Positions 43,023 to 51,194 of a stretch of 52,932 nucleotides of DNA are shown one piece after another; position 1 is the stretch's first letter, and each line of letters begins with the position of its first letter. This DNA is from a virus. The notes beneath the pieces were generated by a model, which saw nothing but the letters and a program-made list of their open reading frames with translations, had not been told where the DNA came from and made no database searches. The stretch lies in IMG/VR virus record IMGVR_UViG_3300020578_004316, positions 1 through 52,932 of that record. One strand, given 5' to 3'. Both the position numbers and the translations under genes were made by a program.

Positions 43023-44270
43023 ATGTACTGGCTGATAGAAAATCCTCAACATGTAGATATTTTAGCAAAGATAGAATATGAAGTTGCTTATGTTGAAGTA
43101 ATTCCTACTTCACACAACTTACATCCTGTTGAAAATGAAGTATGTGCTTTATACATTCGTCCAAGAGATGATTCAAAAGGATATATTATCCCAATCAACC
43201 ATAGTGAAACAATAAATTCTACAATAGATGATTGTTTAAAGGTATTAAACAGTATAAAAAATATTTACGTAAGGGATAGAAAGGAATTTCTACATTATTT
43301 TTGCCTTAAGCATTGCTACCAATACTCACCCTCCCCCTATACGTATATACCTCAACAAACAACGGCTCACACGCACATTTACAACAAGTATCCAAACATA
43401 CAATACTTAAACACAATAGTACCGATTGTAAAACACTATGAGGTATGTGAACAAAACTATGCTAACTTTAAAGGTGAAATAAACCCATTTTACAACAAAG
43501 CAGCACTTGTGTTTAATCAACTAGAACGAACGGGTATTAAAGTAGACCCATTGTTATTCGAGGAATACTTTGATCAACAAGTAAACGAATTTGTTTACAC
43601 GCAATACAATTTAAACACGCTAACAACAAGACCATCAAATACATTTAATACTATTAACTTTTCAGCCCTAAACAAAGACAATGAAGAAAGAAAATGCTTT
43701 ATACCCCGTAATGAGAGTTTTATTGAGTTTGATATTTCTGCTTATCACCCTACCCTTTTGGCTAGTCTTTGCGGTTACGACTTTAGTAGTGACGATATCC
43801 ACTTATCTTTTGCTCAAATGTATGGAGTTGACTATGCCAAAGCAAAAGAGATCACGTTTAAACAGCTTTATGGAGGAATTTGGAAAGAATACGAGACCTT
43901 GGACTTTTTTCGACAAGTAAAAGCATATACAGACGATTTGTGGAAAACATTTAATACAAACGGATACATTAAATGCCCTATTTCAGATCATAAATTTATA
44001 AAAAAGGATCTGGAGAATATGAATCCACAAAAGCTTTTAAATTACGTACTACAAAACTTGGAGACCGCAAATAATGTTCTTATATTATATGAGATATTTA
44101 AGATTTTGCGAGGGAAAAATACTAAACTCGTGTTATATGTGTACGATTCATTTTTATTTGATGTAGATGAAAGTGAAATAGATACAATAGAGCAAATAAA
44201 ACAGGTATTTAAAGATAAAAAATTACAAATAAAAATTAAAAAAGGTAAAAACTACCACGAAATTAAATAA
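43023..44270 (+). CDS. Divergent family A DNA polymerase
   Basis: 415 residues, far shorter than usual Pol I proteins. The N-terminal about 150 residues look like a degenerate 3'-5' exonuclease domain (IKNIYVRDRKEFLHYF). The polymerase part has RPSNTFNTINFSALNK; motif A FDISAYHPTLLA (about 235-246), with the catalytic Asp kept and His where E. coli Pol I has the steric-gate Glu; motif B KEITFKQLYGG, with the Lys, Phe and Tyr of the O-helix kept; and motif C YVYDSFLFDV (about 371-380), with the Asp kept and HDE changed to YDS. T4 itself uses a family B enzyme (gp43), so this is a replacement. It precedes gp32, UvsX and helicase genes. Confidence 0.82.
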   Translation: MYWLIENPQHVDILAKIEYEVAYVEVIPTSHNLHPVENEVCALYIRPRDDSKGYIIPINHSETINSTIDDCLKVLNSIKNIYVRDRKEFLHYFCLKHCYQYSPSPYTYIPQQTTAHTHIYNKYPNIQYLNTIVPIVKHYEVCEQNYANFKGEINPFYNKAALVFNQLERTGIKVDPLLFEEYFDQQVNEFVYTQYNLNTLTTRPSNTFNTINFSALNKDNEERKCFIPRNESFIEFDISAYHPTLLASLCGYDFSSDDIHLSFAQMYGVDYAKAKEITFKQLYGGIWKEYETLDFFRQVKAYTDDLWKTFNTNGYIKCPISDHKFIKKDLENMNPQKLLNYVLQNLETANNVLILYEIFKILRGKNTKLVLYVYDSFLFDVDESEIDTIEQIKQVFKDKKLQIKIKKGKNYHEIK

Positions 44271-44275
44271 AAGTT

Positions 44276-44737
44276 ATGTACAATACTTTAGAACGCCCCT
44301 ATCATATGTATGATCAATACGACTATGATTTTACATTTGATACGTTATTGATGAACAATAGATTGTTTTGTACTTTTACACCATTGAGTGAATTAGAGGC
44401 GTTGATTCTAGCATTAACAAATCGTTACAGTATAATGTACAATAAAATGTTTGTGTTGCATATTAAAAGCAATAACGAATATGTTATCACATATAATGTA
44501 GATCAAGGAAACGTAAATGACATTCCTGACAATACTATTTTAGTACATAGAAAAAAAGAATCAAATACACTTTATACAATAAACGCGTTAAACGAGTTAA
44601 TTAAAAAGTTAAACGGAGGTGTAGTTGATACTAACTTTTCAGTAAATTGGCAACATTATAGAAATTGTATATTGTTAACTCAACACAATGAGATTAAACA
44701 ATTAAATACAAAGATTTTTAAAATTGTTGAACTGTGA
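44276..44737 (+). CDS. Hypothetical protein of the replication module
   Basis: 153 residues, not recognised. It starts MYNTLERPYHMYDQYDYDFT and contains YTINALNELIKKLNGGVVDT, then VNWQHYRNCILLT, a pattern I associate with unnamed proteins of Bacteroidota phages. No membrane or signal segment. It lies 5 bases behind the polymerase gene, and its stop overlaps the next start (GTGA), so it is translated with the replication genes; a regulatory role is possible but unsupported. Confidence 0.7.
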   Translation: MYNTLERPYHMYDQYDYDFTFDTLLMNNRLFCTFTPLSELEALILALTNRYSIMYNKMFVLHIKSNNEYVITYNVDQGNVNDIPDNTILVHRKKESNTLYTINALNELIKKLNGGVVDTNFSVNWQHYRNCILLTQHNEIKQLNTKIFKIVEL

Positions 44738-45252
44738 AAAAATCTCAATTAAAGCAAATTATTAGAGAAGAAATACAAAAAGTATTATCTACTATCCCAA
44801 CTATTGAATTAAATACTTCTTTTCTTCAATCTCAAGATGATTTTGAAAGAGGAGGGGATACAGGATATACTGTATGGAAACCCGAATTCAAAAATGGTTT
44901 AAAAGCAACCCAACAAAATTTTAAATCATCTGGTAAACCTGCTATTCCTGCTCAAAAAATACCATTTGAGATGATAGATACTATGAGTGATGAAGGAGGA
45001 GATATACCTTATATTAATGTTAAATTTAAAAAACCACTAAATGAAATTTTTATAGATTTAGATGATTATGATCCTGAAGAGTTTGGTGTAGAAGATTTTG
45101 ATAAATTTGATGAAATAGTTGAATCTAAACCCAACCCAACATTACAGGATGTTTCTGAATTAATTGATTTAAAAAATAAAAATTTAAGTTTTTATGGATG
45201 TTATGTTTTGGATATTAAACCAAACGAAATAATTAAAATTTCAAAGAAATAA
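44734..45252 (+). CDS. Hypothetical protein with IIREE leader
   Basis: 172 residues starting at a GTG that overlaps the previous stop. GTG is chosen because the leader MKKSQLKQIIREEIQKVL matches the start of the protein at 3067 from its first residue. The leader contains I-R-E as in gp21 sites. The rest is acidic, with a DDYDPEEFGVEDFDKFDEIV block and no known domain. If the leader targets capsids, this protein would be head cargo despite lying among replication genes (inference). Confidence 0.7.
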   Translation: MKKSQLKQIIREEIQKVLSTIPTIELNTSFLQSQDDFERGGDTGYTVWKPEFKNGLKATQQNFKSSGKPAIPAQKIPFEMIDTMSDEGGDIPYINVKFKKPLNEIFIDLDDYDPEEFGVEDFDKFDEIVESKPNPTLQDVSELIDLKNKNLSFYGCYVLDIKPNEIIKISKK

Positions 45253-45258
45253 AAATAG

Positions 45259-45290
45259 TTTGGCTATTTAAAAAAAGGTTATTATATTAA
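45259..45290 (+). promoter_or_regulatory. Host-type promoter of the gp32 gene
   Basis: TTTG (45259-45262), N20 and TATATTAA (45283-45290), 28 bases before the ATG at 45319. The first bases after the TTG (GGCT) are shared with the promoter at 42987. Confidence 0.65.
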
Positions 45291-45318
45291 ACGTTGTAAA
45301 CAATAAAAATAGTTATAT

Positions 45319-46143
45319 ATGAATCTCGATGCAATCAAGAAAAAACTTGAATCAATGCAAAAAACCTCTAATGGAGGATCTAACAATTCAAGTAACGTCA
45401 AGCGTTTTAAACCAACGATTGGCAAACAAACAATCCGTATTGTACCTTTTAAATACAATAAGGAATTTCCATTTACGGAAATGAAATTTTATTACGGAAT
45501 TGGAAGCCGTAAAGTAATCGCTTCACCTTTAAACTGGGGTGAAAAGGATCCAATTGCAGAATTTGCAAAACAATTACGTGGAACAAACGACAAAGAAAAT
45601 TGGCGTTTAGCTAAAAAATTAGATCCGAAAACTCGTATCTACGCTCCTGTAATTGTACGTGGTGAAGAATCTGAAGGTGTTCAATTGTGGGAATTTGGTA
45701 AAGAAATTTACGAAGCATTTTTGCAAATGGCTGCTGATGAAGAAGTAGGTGATTTTACAGATATTATGTCTGGTAGAGACATTAAGTTGGTTACTGTAGG
45801 ACCTGAATCAACAGGAACAGCTTACAATAAAACAACTATTGCTCCGTCAATGAAAACATCTGCACTATCTGAAGATTCTAAACAAATTGAAAAATGGTTA
45901 GAAGAGCAAGAAAATCCAAAAGATATGTACAAGCCGCTTCCATTTGATACAATCAAACAAGCACTTCAAGAATGGTTAGATCCTGAAGCAGAGGAAGAAG
46001 AAGCAACAACTGAACCTGCAGACGAAATAAAAGAAGAACCTAAGTCAAATTACAGTTTATCTACTAAACCAGCAGTTAAAAAATCAAAAGCAGAAGCATT
46101 TGACGATTTGTTTGGTGAGGATGATGATGATGCTCCATTTTAA
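45319..46143 (+). CDS. 32: Single-stranded DNA-binding protein (T4 gp32-like)
   Basis: 274 residues. The N-terminal Lys-rich cooperativity region (MNLDAIKKKLESMQ), the OB-fold core (KQTIRIVPFKYNKEFPFTEM, YYGIGSRKVIASPLNWGEKD) and the acidic C-terminal tail (DDLFGEDDDDAPF) match gp32. The tail recruits replication partners in T4. There is no cysteine at all, so the zinc site of T4 gp32 is absent. It opens the replication-recombination operon behind its own host-type promoter. Confidence 0.9.
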   Translation: MNLDAIKKKLESMQKTSNGGSNNSSNVKRFKPTIGKQTIRIVPFKYNKEFPFTEMKFYYGIGSRKVIASPLNWGEKDPIAEFAKQLRGTNDKENWRLAKKLDPKTRIYAPVIVRGEESEGVQLWEFGKEIYEAFLQMAADEEVGDFTDIMSGRDIKLVTVGPESTGTAYNKTTIAPSMKTSALSEDSKQIEKWLEEQENPKDMYKPLPFDTIKQALQEWLDPEAEEEEATTEPADEIKEEPKSNYSLSTKPAVKKSKAEAFDDLFGEDDDDAPF

Positions 46144-46158
46144 TTAAGTAAATAAGTT

Positions 46159-47244
46159 ATGGCTAAAGGAAGAAAATCGCTTACTGAAGCGGCGGGTAAT
46201 GAACTAAAATCCGCGTTCAATTTAGATAAATTTAAGGCGAATAAAGGTTTAGCATCAAATGTTAAATTTAAAGAGCAAAGATGGATTCCATTTTCACCTG
46301 CTCTTCAAGAAGCATTGTCTATCCCTGGTATTCCTATGGGACATAATTCAATGGTTCGAGGTAAAAGTAACACAGGTAAATCAACTATGACTATTGAAGT
46401 AGCAGTTAATGCTCAAAAGATGGGAATATTACCTGTGTTGATTATTACCGAAATGAAACACGATTGGAACCACTGGAAAACAATGGGTTTTGAAATCGAA
46501 GATGTAGTTGATATAGAAACTGGTGAGATTATTGATCAAACAGGTTTCTTTATTTACCGAGATAGAAGTTCATTAAATTCAATTGAAGATATTGCTGAGT
46601 TTATTATCGACTTACTAGCCGAACAGAAAAAAGGTAATCTACCATATGATTTACTATTCCTTTGGGATTCAGTTGGTTCAATTCCATGTCAAATGTCAAT
46701 TGAACAAGGTAAAAATAATCCAATGTGGAACGCAGGAGCTATTGCAACTCAATTCGGTAATTTTATTAATCAACAGATTGTAATGTCTCGCAAAGAAAGC
46801 TCAAAATACACAAATACTTTATTTGTTGTAAATAAAGTAGGCGTTGCTCCGGCTTTAACTCCTATGTCACAACCTAGGATGACAAATAAAGGTGGAGATA
46901 CATTTTACTATGACGTGTCATTGTGTTTAACCTTTGGAAATGTTACAAATGCTGGTACTTCTAAACTTAACGCTGTTAAAGACAAGAAAAAAGTTGAATT
47001 TGCATTACGTACAAAAATTGCTTGTGATAAAAACCATATTAATGGAATTACTACAATGGGTACTATTGTTTCAACAGTACATGGATTCATTAAAGATGAT
47101 CCAAACGCAATTAAAAAGTACAAAGATGCTCACGTTCACGAATGGGCAGATATTTTAGGAAAAGGTAATTATACAGTACAGGAAGACAATAGTGAGTGGG
47201 ACGAAAAAGCACCTACACCTGATTTATTTGAAAACGAAGATTAA
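46159..47244 (+). CDS. uvsX: RecA-like recombinase (T4 UvsX-like)
   Basis: 361 residues. Walker A is GKSNTGKST (68-76) and Walker B is DLLFLWDSVGSIP; the RecA-core stretch FVVNKVGVAPALTPMSQPRM and a following GGDTFYYDVSL fit UvsX. It forms filaments on single-stranded DNA for strand exchange and recombination-dependent replication, loaded alongside gp32. It lies 15 bases behind gp32 and 1 base before the nuclease gene. Confidence 0.92.
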   Translation: MAKGRKSLTEAAGNELKSAFNLDKFKANKGLASNVKFKEQRWIPFSPALQEALSIPGIPMGHNSMVRGKSNTGKSTMTIEVAVNAQKMGILPVLIITEMKHDWNHWKTMGFEIEDVVDIETGEIIDQTGFFIYRDRSSLNSIEDIAEFIIDLLAEQKKGNLPYDLLFLWDSVGSIPCQMSIEQGKNNPMWNAGAIATQFGNFINQQIVMSRKESSKYTNTLFVVNKVGVAPALTPMSQPRMTNKGGDTFYYDVSLCLTFGNVTNAGTSKLNAVKDKKKVEFALRTKIACDKNHINGITTMGTIVSTVHGFIKDDPNAIKKYKDAHVHEWADILGKGNYTVQEDNSEWDEKAPTPDLFENED

Positions 47245-47245
47245 T

Positions 47246-48277
47246 ATGAAAAAAAACCTCTTAAACCTCTTAGATAACATACAAGAACACGGGGAAGAAA
47301 CCCCACAATCGGAGCGCTACCTGCTTATAGATGGACTCAATCTCTTCTTTCGAAATTTTAGTGCAATTAATGCAGTCAATTCAAACGGAGTCCATATAGG
47401 GGGTTTAGGAGGATTTTTTCGTTCTTTGGGGGCTTTAATTCGCACCATTCAACCAACCCAAGTTTATGTTGTGTTTGATGGTGCGGGTTCCTCCAATAAT
47501 AGAAAAAATATTATACCGGAATATAAATCTGCAAGAAATATAACTCGAGTAACAAAACATGAATTGTTTGATAGTTTGGAAGAAGAAGACGACTCTAAAG
47601 TAGATCAAATTGTTCGAATCATTCAATATTTAAAAACACTACCTGTTAAAACAATATCTTTACCTCGAGTAGAAGCAGATGATATTATTGCATATTTAAG
47701 TGATACATTGCCTACAAAACCTAAAGATAGAGTATTCATAGTATCCAGTGACAAAGACTATTTACAGTTGGTAACCGAAAAAGTAATCGTTTATCGCCCA
47801 ATTGAAAAAGAATATTACACTACAGATACTGTAAAAGAAAAATTTAATATTCCTCCCCACAATTTTTTATTATACAAATTGTTGATAGGTGATAATTCCG
47901 ATGGAATTATAGGTATTAAGGGATTAGGACCTAAAGGTTTATTTAAAAAATTCCCTGAATTAGCTGAACGTGATTTATCGTTTGATGATCTGCTAGATAT
48001 AGCGGAAGCTAAATTAAAAGAACATATTGTGTATGCAAGAGTGTTACATGATGTTCCCCTATTAGAAGACAAATACAAAGTCATGGATTTATCTAATCCT
48101 ATGATGAGCGATACAGATAAAATGTTTATAGATAAGTTTGTTGAAACAACCCACTTAAACTTTTTACCTCACACATTTGTTGAAATGTGCAACGAAGACC
48201 AAATTGGAAACTTAATTCGAAATACTGAATTCTGGGTTCAAGATGTTTTCAAAGATTTGTTGGTTACCCGACAATAA
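47246..48277 (+). CDS. 5'-3' exonuclease / RNase H of the FEN family
   Basis: 343 residues from ATG 47246; an in-frame GTG at 47192 lies inside uvsX and is less likely. Acidic metal-site motifs of the FEN/PIN family are visible: LLIDGLNLFFRNF, YVVFDGAG, VEADDIIAYL, VSSDKDYLQL, then the helix-hairpin-helix region GDNSDGIIGIKGLGPKG. T4 RNase H removes RNA primers and the separate 5' nuclease of Pol I does the same. As the polymerase at 43023 has no 5' nuclease domain, this enzyme probably supplies it (inference). Confidence 0.88.
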   Translation: MKKNLLNLLDNIQEHGEETPQSERYLLIDGLNLFFRNFSAINAVNSNGVHIGGLGGFFRSLGALIRTIQPTQVYVVFDGAGSSNNRKNIIPEYKSARNITRVTKHELFDSLEEEDDSKVDQIVRIIQYLKTLPVKTISLPRVEADDIIAYLSDTLPTKPKDRVFIVSSDKDYLQLVTEKVIVYRPIEKEYYTTDTVKEKFNIPPHNFLLYKLLIGDNSDGIIGIKGLGPKGLFKKFPELAERDLSFDDLLDIAEAKLKEHIVYARVLHDVPLLEDKYKVMDLSNPMMSDTDKMFIDKFVETTHLNFLPHTFVEMCNEDQIGNLIRNTEFWVQDVFKDLLVTRQ

Positions 48278-48307
48278 GTTATTAAATTTAAATAAAAGTT
48301 ATAATAT

Positions 48308-49660
48308 ATGACACTTCATTCAATAGATGAATACGGACCCACGTTTCAAATGAAAGTAATATCTTCATTATTAACGCATAAAGAATTTTTACAAAACATC
48401 AATGATGTACTGAGCGATGAATATTTTTCAAACCCAGCACATAAATGGGTTATAAATGAAATCTTAAAGTACTACGAAAAGTACCACACAACCATTTCAA
48501 TGGATATTTTAAAAGTTGAAATGAAAAAGTTAGACAATGAAGTACTTAAAGTATCTGTTAAAGAACAGTTACGAGAAGCATATAGAGCAGACATTGAAGA
48601 TTTACAGTATGTACAAGAAGAATTTTCTACATTTTGTAAAAACCAACAGTTAAAAAAAGCTCTATTAAATAGTGTTGATTTGTTAAAAGCAGGCGATTAC
48701 GATTCTATCAAATACATGATTGAATCAGCAATGAAAGCAGGTGCTGATAAAAACATTGGACACGAATATAAAAAAGATACCGAATCACGTTACCGTGAAG
48801 ACCATAGAACAATAGTACCTACTCCTTGGCCTGAAATTAATGAACTAGTTCAAGGTGGTTTAGGTAATGGAGATTTAGGTTTAATTTTTGGTAATCCTGG
48901 AGGAGGTAAATCTTGGACATTAGTTGCTCTAGGTGGTTATGCTGTAAAAATAGGATACAATGTTATCCACTATACTTTAGAATTAAGTGAAGCATATACT
49001 GGAAGACGATATGACGCTTTCTTTACTGGTGTACCTGTTGACCAATTAGAAAAACATAAAGATGCTGTAGAAAATTCAACAGCTGATTTACCAGGTGAAT
49101 TAATTATTCGTGAATTTCCTATGGGAAAAACAACAATTTCTACAATAGAAGCGCACATAAACAAGGTAAAAGATTTAGGAATCACCCCAGACCTTATCAT
49201 AATAGATTACATTGACCTTCTTTCTTCAAAACGAAAAAGGAGTGATCGTAAAGAAGAAATTGATGATATTTATACAAGTACTAAAGGATTAGCTCGCGAA
49301 TTAAACATACCAATTTGGTCAGTTTCGCAAGTAAATCGCGCAGGAGCCAAGGATGATGTTATTGAGGGCGATAAAGCCGCGGGAAGTTATGACAAAATGA
49401 TGATAACTGACCTTTCAATATCGTTATCAAGAAAGAAAGAAGATAAAGTTAACGGAACAGGAAGACTTCATATTATGAAAAACAGATATGGGATGGATGG
49501 ACTTACCTTCCAAGTTGAAGTTGACACTTCAACCGGTAGAATTAAAGTAGGAAACCACTATGACGAAGAAACTGATGCTCCAAAGAAATTATCAAATGAA
49601 GAATATGAAGATCTTGACAGAAAAATGCTAGCAAGTAAATTTTTTGAACTAAATACATGA
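48308..49660 (+). CDS. 41: Replicative DNA helicase (T4 gp41, DnaB-like)
   Basis: 450 residues. The N-terminal DnaB-type helical domain (EFLQNINDVLSDEYFSNPAH) is followed by a RecA-like motor with Walker A GNPGGGKSWT (about 194-203), a Walker B LIIIDYIDLLSS (about 296-307), and SVSQVNRAGAKDD, the sensor and arginine-finger region. It unwinds DNA at the fork as a hexamer. No primase gene is visible in this window. The stop overlaps the nrdB start by 4 bases (ATGA). Confidence 0.93.
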   Translation: MTLHSIDEYGPTFQMKVISSLLTHKEFLQNINDVLSDEYFSNPAHKWVINEILKYYEKYHTTISMDILKVEMKKLDNEVLKVSVKEQLREAYRADIEDLQYVQEEFSTFCKNQQLKKALLNSVDLLKAGDYDSIKYMIESAMKAGADKNIGHEYKKDTESRYREDHRTIVPTPWPEINELVQGGLGNGDLGLIFGNPGGGKSWTLVALGGYAVKIGYNVIHYTLELSEAYTGRRYDAFFTGVPVDQLEKHKDAVENSTADLPGELIIREFPMGKTTISTIEAHINKVKDLGITPDLIIIDYIDLLSSKRKRSDRKEEIDDIYTSTKGLARELNIPIWSVSQVNRAGAKDDVIEGDKAAGSYDKMMITDLSISLSRKKEDKVNGTGRLHIMKNRYGMDGLTFQVEVDTSTGRIKVGNHYDEETDAPKKLSNEEYEDLDRKMLASKFFELNT

Positions 49661-50607
49661 TAACTGAACCACGCAATTTTTACAAACCTTTTGAGTATCA
49701 AACCGCATTTAATTTTTATAAAGACCAACATAGAGCACATTGGCTAGCAGATGAAGTACCACTAGCTTCAGATTTAAATGATTGGAAACTTAAATTAAAC
49801 GATTCTGAACGAAATTTAATTGGAAATATTTTAAAGTCATTTGCCCAAACAGAAGTACACGTAAACGACTATTGGTCAACAAAAGTATCTATATGGTTTC
49901 CAAAACCTGAAGTACAAGCAATGGCTCGTGTATTTGCTGACTTTGAAAGTATCCATGCTGAAGCATATGCTCGTTTAAATGAAGAACTTGGTTTAGATAA
50001 TTTTGCAGCGTTTTTAGAAGACGAAGAAGCTAAAGCAAAAATTGATCGTTTAGTTGAAACACCTGGAGAAACATTACATGAAAAAGCACTTTCATTAGCT
50101 ATATTCTCTGCATTTACTGAAGGTGTAAATTTATTTTCTTCATTTGCTGTTTTGATGTCATTTCAATTGCGTAACCTAATGAAAGGTACAGGCCAAATTG
50201 TAGAATGGAGCGTACGTGATGAATCATTACATTCAAAAGCAGGATGCTGGTTATTTAGAACACTAGTAAGCGAAAACCCAGATCTAGATGACCATAAATT
50301 AATGGGTGAAATTTACAAAGCATGTGAAGTTTCAGTTAACCTAGAATTTGACTTTATAGACAAAGCATTTGAAATGGGTGATATTGAAGGTTTATCAAAA
50401 GAGCAATTAAAAAACTTTATCAAAGCACGTGCAAACGAAAAATTAAACGAATTAGGTTATAGTTCACTTTACAACGATGTAGATCCTAATTTACTGAGAC
50501 AGATGGAATGGTTTAACCATTTAACAAGCGGAAAAACACATCAAGATTTCTTTGCAAACCGAGTAACAGATTATTCAAAATCAACCGCTGATTGGAGCGA
50601 TTTATAA
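49657..50607 (+). CDS. nrdB: Ribonucleotide reductase beta subunit (class I, probably Id-like)
   Basis: 316 residues, ferritin-like. Metal-ligand candidates: E66 (QTEVHV), E97 and H100 (FESIHAEAY), then FTEGVNLF and RDESLHSKAG. Y104 is at the radical position. By spacing to E97, the first ligand is Glu where class Ia/b enzymes have Asp. The characterised class Id beta of Flavobacterium johnsoniae, a dimanganese enzyme, also keeps an unreactive Tyr104. The class Id call is inference; class I NrdB is firm. It provides radicals for NrdA at 51195. Confidence 0.92.
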   Translation: MITEPRNFYKPFEYQTAFNFYKDQHRAHWLADEVPLASDLNDWKLKLNDSERNLIGNILKSFAQTEVHVNDYWSTKVSIWFPKPEVQAMARVFADFESIHAEAYARLNEELGLDNFAAFLEDEEAKAKIDRLVETPGETLHEKALSLAIFSAFTEGVNLFSSFAVLMSFQLRNLMKGTGQIVEWSVRDESLHSKAGCWLFRTLVSENPDLDDHKLMGEIYKACEVSVNLEFDFIDKAFEMGDIEGLSKEQLKNFIKARANEKLNELGYSSLYNDVDPNLLRQMEWFNHLTSGKTHQDFFANRVTDYSKSTADWSDL

Positions 50608-50613
50608 AAAATT

Positions 50614-51069
50614 ATGATAAAATTAACAAACTTATTAAAGGAAATAATTGATATATATTCTCCTGAAGAATTAAATTCTAAAGATATTGAATATGATATT
50701 GAAAAAGAAGCCCCAACTCGTTTTAGAGCCAATTTAAAATATAAAGATCAATATTATACTTTAACAATTCTCCCTTTATTTAATTCTAAAAGACCATCTA
50801 TAAATTTTGGAAGTACTGATGAAAATTATGAAAATTTAAATTTAAACCAATTATTAAATTCTCCATATTCATCTCGAATATTAGCTGCAATTTTTGGTCT
50901 AATAAGATATTGGGTAGATAAACATAATATTCAACAATTTGAATATGGGGCAGAAGGTAAAACAAGAAACCAACTCTATAACTACTACTTAACTAAACAC
51001 TTTCCAGATTTTCAAAATACTCAAGAAAAAATTGGAGATGCAACTTTACAAGTATGGAAGAAAATATAA
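50614..51069 (+). CDS. Hypothetical protein inserted between nrdB and nrdA
   Basis: 151 residues, not recognised. The N-terminus MIKLTNLLKEIIDIYSPEEL contains L-K-E and resembles the other leader-like starts in this phage. Antiparallel strands (RFRANLKYKDQYYTLTILPL) and a helix with AAIFGLIRYWVDKHNIQQF follow, then YNYYLTKHFPDF, reminiscent of small acyltransferase-like or nuclease-inhibitor folds, without convincing motifs. It overlaps the next small gene by 16 bases. Confidence 0.68.
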   Translation: MIKLTNLLKEIIDIYSPEELNSKDIEYDIEKEAPTRFRANLKYKDQYYTLTILPLFNSKRPSINFGSTDENYENLNLNQLLNSPYSSRILAAIFGLIRYWVDKHNIQQFEYGAEGKTRNQLYNYYLTKHFPDFQNTQEKIGDATLQVWKKI

Positions 51070-51194
51070 TATATAAAATAGAAATCATCCAACTTATTGA
51101 ATCTAAATATAATATTGAAATAAAAGATGAAGAAGTTGAAAATATATTAACTTTAGAAAATCTAATTGAATTAATAAAAAGTAAAACAAAATAA
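51054..51194 (+). CDS. Mini acyl-carrier-protein-like protein (46 residues)
   Basis: A short gene starting within the preceding coding region and ending immediately before the nrdA ATG. The protein, from MEENIIYKIEIIQLIESKYN through IEIKDEEVENILTLENLIEL to KSKTK, matches the pattern of the second half of acyl carrier proteins (ExxxxLExxFxIxIxDEExxxIxTxxxLIxxI). The Asp-Ser-Leu phosphopantetheine site is missing. It may be a binding module, or only a chance likeness in a small helical protein. The exact fit between neighbours supports translation. Confidence 0.6.
   Translation: MEENIIYKIEIIQLIESKYNIEIKDEEVENILTLENLIELIKSKTK

Noticed and set aside
43681-43920. Plus-strand frame with a hydrophobic stretch inside the polymerase gene
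   Set aside because: It overlaps the catalytic motif A region in another frame, and no start signal or family resemblance supports it.
47192-47245. GTG start extending the nuclease gene into uvsX
   Set aside because: The extra residues are uvsX coding sequence in another frame; the ATG at 47246 directly follows the uvsX stop.
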